64,000 nucleotides of DNA. It comes from Prosapia bicincta (Eukaryota > Arthropoda > Insecta > Hemiptera > Cercopidae). Each line of letters opens with the position of its first letter. Positions within the stretch are counted from its first letter, which is position 1. Position numbers and translations under genes: made by a program. The stretch lies in assembly GCA_036971475.1 (NCBI GenBank), contig JBAIZL010000002.1:174971024-175035023 (forward strand), given 5' to 3'. Positions 57,740 through 64,000 of this stretch are shown here, piece by piece. The notes under the pieces are model-generated. The model worked only from the letters and a program-made list of their open reading frames with translations, did no database searches and was not told the origin of the DNA.

Positions 57740-59149
57740 GCCACAGAGTTGGGACATAATTTTATTAATATTACTTATACTGTTATTAAATTTTCCGTAT
57801 ACATACGACTAACAAACGAATTGTTATTTAAATATCCATTCTCTGAGATTTTTTGTATTTTTCAACCCTGTAGCTCTTCGATACCTAATGCTTTGCAATA
57901 TATACGTTTAGCCACAGCAACGTTGAAATATTGAACTACATTTCCCCCAATCATTAGAAAAACAAGTCTCTTTGAAAAACTTTTAAAAAAACGCTAAGAA
58001 GAAACATTATTCTAATTTTTATTTACCATTATATTACCTATTGAAAATGTTGTCCTTTTTTAAATTCCGTAAATATATTTATTATTCAGTTACCAGAACC
58101 ACTCGCAATGTTTCCTCTGTTCGGAGAGAAATAACTCAAAACGTGTTTTGTAACCTAAAAATGTATTAAATCATCGCTAAAGAAAGGGAAAGAACCTTAA
58201 GAAATTTACAGGTTAGTATATTGGAATATAATCGAAAGTAATATAATGTGTCACTGGAGTAAAATGTACACAGTTAGGGGAAAGGTAGAAACAAGTCTGA
58301 ATCTTTGGATATTTTAATCAACAGAAAGAATAGAAAATAACTAGGCCTTAGATAATATGGAAGAAACATCTGCTGAATGGAACGAAAGTAAATGTAATAA
58401 CGAAACAATGGTTTTCTACTTAATTTTTCTCCAGTCCAGCCAACTTTTATCATCAATTGCCTCTTTCATACCTTTTTTGACCACCCTTTTATACATTTTG
58501 TTTACTCCATATAGGCCTATAGTGTCATTAGAACAGAATACTTCAAACACTTTCTGTTTTCTGATTCTATTGTTCTCCTGTTGAAAGTCGCTATTTAGAT
58601 TTTGCCCACTCGTTTTTAAAAGTCACTCGTCGTAATTGTGTTTAACTTATTTTATACTCCTGACAGAGATGAGATTGCCTATGTAACAGGTATATCTCTG
58701 GACGGTTTTAACTCTTTCCAGTTTCATATATTTTAGAATTCTTCCCCACCCCTTTTCTTATTACGACTTCAAAATATTTCAATGTACAACGCTGTTTGAC
58801 TCCCAAACTGTTCTGGTATCAGAATATGATATTATTCAAAAGGTCAAATGGAGGTATTGCACATTTTTTTCCTTCATCTAACCCAACGGTCCATATTGTT
58901 ATCTCCATATTGTTACTTTTTTGAATTTGCCACAGCTTCCTTTAAACTAGGTAACATGAATATAACCAGTAGACAAAGAAAGTGTTGCATAAAAAATGGA
59001 CGGTATTGAAATAATTCTTTTGATGTATAACTGAGAAATGAATTCTCCGTTACCAGGTAGTCTATTCGTATCTGAGGAAACAAATTCTGTAACAACAATT
59101 AGAACTTTTTTTAATTAAGTGCTTCTGTCTTTAGTTTTAACATTTTTTT
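57739..59149. other. AT-rich intergenic sequence
   Basis: Nothing recognised. Short frames on both strands near 58274-58584 lack motifs. Confidence 0.5.
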
Positions 59150-59395
59150 ATACTTCATACAATTCGACCATTTAGTGCTCACCGTCAATCAAATTATCCA
59201 TCTCTCCCGTACTCCATAGAATTCGGCCATTTAGTGCTCACCGTCAATCAAATTATCCATCTCTCCCGTACTCCATAGAATTCGGCCATTTAGTGCTCAC
59301 CGTCAATCAAATTATCCATCTCTTCCGTACTCCATAGAATTCGGCAATTTAATGCTCGCCGTCAATCGAAATATCCATTCATACGTTATTAAACT
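59150..59395. repeat. 59-bp tandem repeat, about 4 units
   Basis: Units starting AATTCGGCCATTTAGTGCTC occur at 59160, 59220, 59279 and 59338. The middle units are nearly identical; the last is diverged (GGCAATTTAATG). Confidence 0.93.
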
Positions 59396-60434
59396 TGTCA
59401 GTGATTTATTTTTTATAACTAAATAATATTATTCCGAAACAGTTTTCCCTCTCTCCAGTTCTAACATTTTGCTTTTATTTCTTCTTTATTTTTCCCTTTG
59501 TATACATTTTAACAGGTAGCTTGATTGACAGATTGTTGCTTTAAGCTGGTTATCAGACAAGTATGGTTGAAATGGTATTGAATGCTGAGACGGCTCCCCT
59601 CATATAGTCTTCTAACCTTAATTCTGTAACTTAACTGTCATTAGAAAAATATCTCAAAGTCGGCACAACATATATAACATTAAAATATCTGAGTAAAAGA
59701 ATATAAGTTAAACACAGAAAACAAATACAATTATTTAGTGTGGGTCTAATTATTGCAACAGATAGGTAAATTTTGTCAACCATATCAATAGTGCTAGGAA
59801 AGATTTTTTCAATTGTTTATGATTTTAATTAATTTTTTTGTATTTTCTGTAATCTATGGGTAGAAATTTAAAATTACTATTGTACAATTTACACAATATT
59901 TTCGTTTAAAAAATATTAAAGTTAAATATAATGAAATATTTTTTTTCTACTTTAAACTACTATGTAGGAGGATTGATTATAGTAAGGGTAATTTAAATCA
60001 ATAGAGTATGAAATTACAAGATTATTCAAAGCAAAGTTTAACGTAAATAAATTAATTCAAATTGGTGGAATAATTAATAATTCAAAAGTGTGAACTAGTC
60101 ACAGCTGCTTAAGCGAGTTTCGTCATTTATGACCACAGTTCAACAACATTAAAACATTCCACATTCATACCATCCTCTCCCGTAACCACACAGATCAGCA
60201 TATTCAACCCGCCTACAACGTCCCTTACATACATTCATCGCTAAGGTATATGATTCTGTTTGGCTGAGGTATGTTTCAGGTAGACACAACGTTCACAGCA
60301 AACCAGCGTTTTCAAATTCCGACACTCAATCATTCTCACTATGTGTTGACATTATGCGGGGACAATTCTCAATGCATCCGGTACGCCTTAGGTAAACGAG
60401 TCTAATAAAGTTGACAATACTGCATATTTGAATC
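59396..60434. other. Intergenic sequence upstream of LINE
   Basis: AT-rich to about 60100, then GC rises toward the LINE. A G10 run sits at 60441-60450. The true 5' end of the LINE may lie anywhere in 60100-60450; I cannot fix it. Confidence 0.4.
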
Positions 60435-60591
60435 CCATATGGGGGGGGGGTGAAGTTGATCGCCTGCACGTGGTGCCCCCTGCTCTCGACTGAACGATCA
60501 ACAGTCTGCGCTATACTCGAGCAGACCACAAGAGCAATAAAGATAAAGATAAACAAAATTTTTACAAACGGCCCTCTTCAGGGCCCTGACG

Positions 60592-61230
60592 ACGGCCTGA
60601 AGCTAACCTTTTGGAATGCCGGAGGCCTAAACCAATCCAAATTATTAGAATTAAAACATATTATTTTAACTTTTGACGCGGACATCTTTATAATTGTCGA
60701 AGCTGGTGCATGCACTGACAACACTGTGTTTTGCCAAGTCCCAGGATATCCTCTCGTAACTCTGAAAAGAACACGTCCTGTTGCCTCTGGAATTCTTGCC
60801 GGTGTGAAAAATACAGTCATTGCTGAACATCAAATTATAAATGAAATGACCGACGACGATAAGTCAGAGATAATACTTTTTAAGGTTTGGAAGCAGACAA
60901 AAATGTACAAAGTCTATGGACTCTACAATTCACCATTAAATAGACCAAGTCTTGAAAACAGCATTCTGGGTATTTGTGCAAACACAATCATCACGGGAGA
61001 TTTCAACGCACCATCATTAAGATGGGGTTATGATAGAACAACCGCAGTAGGGAGATCTATAGAAGACTTCGTTGACGAAAACCACCTCCACGTCCAACAC
61101 AGCGACCCAACGTTTCTGTCCTACATCGGCTCACTGACCAGACCAGATCTTACGCTGCTCCACTCTGATCTGTAGACACGTACCAGCATGGAACTGAAAG
61201 ACCCAGCTAGTGGCTGCGGACACCTTGTAA
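60592..61230 (+). pseudogene. LINE apurinic-like endonuclease domain
   Basis: The EEP fold segment of the LINE ORF. Its catalytic Asn, Glu and Asp-Asn motifs are visible; only the nonsense codon at 61173 interrupts it, just before the terminal His motif (GCGH instead of the common SDH). Confidence 0.85.
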
Positions 61231-63469
61231 TTAACATCACTGTATCACAGACCCGACGACCTGCAGCACCTAAGAGAAAACCAAGGTGGAACTTCAAGAA
61301 GGCCAACTGGACCAAGTTTAAATTGCTCTCCGATGACCTAATAACGGGGGATCTCATTACAGATTGCCCTGACAAATCTACAAAGGCCGTAGCATCCACT
61401 ATACTTAAATGCGCCCAATCAACTGTGCCTCGAGGACAAGTGAAAAAGCACAGACCTTTCTGGTCAGCGAAACTCTCCATCCTGAAAAAGAAACGAAATG
61501 ACGCCAGGAAAGCTGCTGAAGTTGAAAAGACAAGAGATAGTTGTGTAGAAGTGCGACGAGCGCAAGCGGCCCTCCAACGGGAAATTAAACAAAGCAAGCG
61601 ACAAGCATACAGAACCTTTGTCAGCCGGTTGGACTATAAAAAAGATGGAATAAAAGCACATCGTTTCCTGTCAAGTCTAAATAATCAACAAGTAACTGCG
61701 TCTGCAGAACCTATAGTATACCACGGCAAACACATCCATGACCCCAAAAAGGTATCAAACGCTTTCTGCCAACACTACGCCAACGTTGGAAAATTAAAGA
61801 CTCCTAAGCTCCAGAAAAATGAATTCCTAAAGTATCGACACACTACATGTCTATCAGAGGAAGAAAATCAGGTCATGAACGGAAACTTCTCCCTTGCAGA
61901 ACTAAAGGTAGCTTTATATACTCTAAAGTCAGGAAAATCAGCTGGACCAGACTCCATATTCCCAGAGTTCCTGTTACATCTTGGGACATCCGCCCAGAAA
62001 ACTCTCTTGAAGCTTATGAACCTAACCCTGAATAAATTCATTCCTGACCTGTGGCGCAAAGCGGAAATCATTCCTATCCTTAAAAAAGGAAAGTCTCCAT
62101 GCGAAGTAAAAAGCTACAGACCCATTTCCCTCACGAGCTGCTGCTGCAAGCTAGCCGAGCGAATGATTGTCAATCGTCTGAGTCCCTTTCTAGAGAGGAC
62201 CGGTGCCCTTTCAGATGAGCAAGCTGCCTTTAGGAAACACCGTGGCACTATGGACCAAGTTGTGAAGCTCGTTCAAGCAGTGAAGGATGTCTTTCATAGA
62301 AAAATGTCGACTGTGGCAGTCTTTGTAGACTTCAAGGAAGCATATGACAGAATATGGAGGAAGCTTTTGTTGCACAAACTCCAAAAATTAGGAATAACTG
62401 GAAAACTCTTAGGATGAGTGAAGTCCTTTCTGGCACAGAGGCATGTTCGAGTCCGTTTCCGAGACACAATTTCGTCATTTAAACAGCAACGCAACGGCCT
62501 ACCGCAGGGAGCAGTACTCAGCTGTATCCTTTTCGATATTATGATAAACGACCTCTTAAAAATAGTAAAAGAAGTACCGGGCACATCAACCTTACTTTTT
62601 GCGGACGACCTTGTCCTTTGGGCTTCAAGCGGGACTCCTTCGAACCCGGAAGAAACTACAAATCGAACCCTTAGCAGAGTTCCTGACTGGGCCAACTACA
62701 ACCAAATGGTAGTTAGTGAGAAAAAGACTGTTTTCACTCTATTCACCCTTTCAACTAAGCCGCCAAAACTGAGGATCAAGTTAAACAACAAAACTTTAAA
62801 CCATGAAGATACTCCACGATATCTTGGCATCACGTTAGACAGGAAGCTAAACTTTGCAAATCATATTGAGGCAACAGCCGAAAAAGCCACCAACAGAAGC
62901 AAACTGCTGAAGAGATTAACAGCAACTACATGGGGTGCTACCCAGGATGTTCTAAATTCAACGTACCGGACCTATGTACGACCAACAATGGAGTATGGAG
63001 GAGAGGTGCTCAACCTGGCCAGCTCAAATTGCCTAAAGAAGCTAGACAAGGTTCAAAATAATAACATGAGGCTCATAACTGGAGGAGATAAATTGACTCC
63101 AATATTAGCTATGGAGATCCAAACAGGACTGGAACCCTTGGAAGTCAGAAGAGACAAATGTCTCCTAAAATTCTGGGAAAAAAATAAAAGAACAAATAGA
63201 AAGTTTTGGGAAACATATAAAGCTGCCACTTCCCGCCTCAGAACTCAGATTACTCCGGTAATCAAAGCTCTACAGCTGGAACAAAAATATAACTTTTTCC
63301 TTCATGCAGAAGCTGCCCCATTAAATCAACACAATCGAGTCTTTGCCAACCTACCTCCAGTTTTTCTAAACCTTGTTGACCAGGTGAAACCAAAGTCACA
63401 GGCTATGGATATTGAACTCAGGAAAGCAACATTACTGACCATCAACGAACGATTCCCTGAAAGTGACTG

Positions 63470-63850
63470 GCTTCATATTTACACAGATGGATCTTCAAAC
63501 CCTTCAAGTGGAGAAACTGGAGCAGGATATTTTTCAAAATTATTTCAGGGCTCGGTAGCTGTGGGCCTCTGCTGCAGCAGTTTTGATGGTGAGGTTGTGG
63601 CCATAGGAGAAGCAGCATCATGCGTCATGCGACTTTCGCCGCGGCAGGTTGTATTCCTGATTGATTCACAATCAGCGATTTTGGCAGTTTCCTCTAACAC
63701 ACCAACTGACTGCACCTTGACAGTGTCGTGCAGAGAAAAAATGCAACTATGTCAAGAGGCAGGCTTCAGAATTGAGCTCAAGTGGATCCCCAGCCATGTT
63801 GGCACAACAGGGAACGAAAAAGCTGACAACCTCGCCAAGAGTGGGTGCTG
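63470..63850 (+). pseudogene. LINE RNase H domain
   Basis: The RNase H acidic residues are all visible: D in YTDGS, E in GEAAS, D in LIDSQS and D in KADNLAK, with the His of SHVGTTGNE. The domain itself has no stop. It is useful for classifying the LINE, since Jockey and CR1 elements usually lack it. Confidence 0.88.
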
Positions 63851-64000
63851 TCTACCACAGCCACAAATCAAAATATCACTGGGCTCTGCTTACACCAGGA
63901 TCCACGCAGCAGCTAAGACGTACTTGAAAAAATCACAAGAAAACCTGGCTGTTGGAAAGAGATGGCAAGAACTTTGCACCAACCCCATTCCAAAAAACCT

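Larger units (their letters stand above)
60450..64000 (+). pseudogene. LINE ORF2: EEP endonuclease-RT-RNase H (I-like group), two stops
   Basis: A single reading frame runs from 60450 to the window edge, broken only by TAG at 61173-61175 and TGA at 62415-62417. The second is where LLGWVKS would be expected, so a Trp codon is probably lost. The endonuclease has FWNAGG (N56), IVEAG (E84), GDFNAP (183-188) and a DPASGCGH end. The RT has SYRPISLTSCCCKLAERMI, LSDEQAAFR, motif A AVFVDFKEAYD (about 62315), GLPQGAVLS, and motif C FADD (62598-62609), then YLGITLDRKLNF. RNase H has YTDGS (63478), GEVVAIGEA, LIDSQSA and WIPSHVGTTGNEKADNLAK. The EEP-RT-RNase H order puts it in the RNase H-bearing LINE groups (I-like); the exact clade was not determined. 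It is clearly GC-richer than its surroundings. No ORF1 is seen, so the 5' end is probably truncated; the 3' end lies beyond the window. Confidence 0.9.

Overview
This is about 70% AT eukaryotic DNA, most likely from an arthropod. I infer this from canonical GIY-YIG Penelope-like elements (PLEs), a Ty3/gypsy element with a retroviral-type primer-binding site, an EEP-RT-RNase H LINE, a Jockey relic, and long (TA)n, (CA)n and minisatellite tracts. There are no operons, no CRISPR array and no convincing multi-exon host gene. The only candidate host coding sequence is a minus-strand open exon split by a transposon array. The species cannot be named from sequence alone.

Layout. 0.2-1.2 kb: three consecutive foldback structures, the first made of inverted PLE ends. 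1.3-3.4 kb: a solo gypsy LTR sitting in a (GT)n tract. 3.4-10 kb: AT-rich DNA with microsatellites and little else. 10.0-11.5 kb: a 53/57-bp minisatellite. 11.5-16.4 kb: nothing recognisable. 16.6-26.7 kb: a young PLE array (here PLE-1) of four almost identical units. Copy 1 points left. Copy 2 is 5'-truncated and points right, and copies 3 and 4 follow it head-to-tail. Each terminal repeat (pLTR) carries a GC-box/TATA promoter and a minimal type I hammerhead ribozyme. The whole array is bracketed by a 14-bp target duplication. Removing the array and one duplicate restores an open frame that starts MADVQEES, on the minus strand, and ends at a splice-donor-like AAG|GTAGAG.

26.9-36 kb: AT-rich DNA. 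It contains an inverted pair of hammerheads from a second PLE family (PLE-2) between two (TA)n tracts at 30.2-30.57 kb. 36.1-37.6 kb: a 200-bp duplication with a 28-bp tandem repeat between the copies, then a (TG)n tract. 39.97-40.83 kb: a decayed PLE RT of a third lineage. 42.9-44.6 kb: a gypsy LTR fragment and a Jockey-type RT relic. 45.8-51.35 kb: an internally deleted gypsy element inserted in a (CA)n tract. 53.6-54.6 kb: a 5'-truncated PLE-2 with its own hammerhead, ending at (TA)n. 55-55.6 kb: a 27-bp minisatellite. 59.15-59.4 kb: a 59-bp tandem repeat. 60.45 kb to the window edge: a GC-richer, almost intact RNase H-bearing LINE with two nonsense codons.

The strongest stories are: (1) the hammerhead-bearing PLE array, whose two outer ends are both element 3' ends, which suggests priming from both target strands with a multimeric RNA template; (2) a bulged U shared by the hammerheads of two unrelated PLE families; (3) a gypsy family found twice inside CA/GT microsatellites, in opposite relative orientations, which suggests microsatellite-targeted integration.
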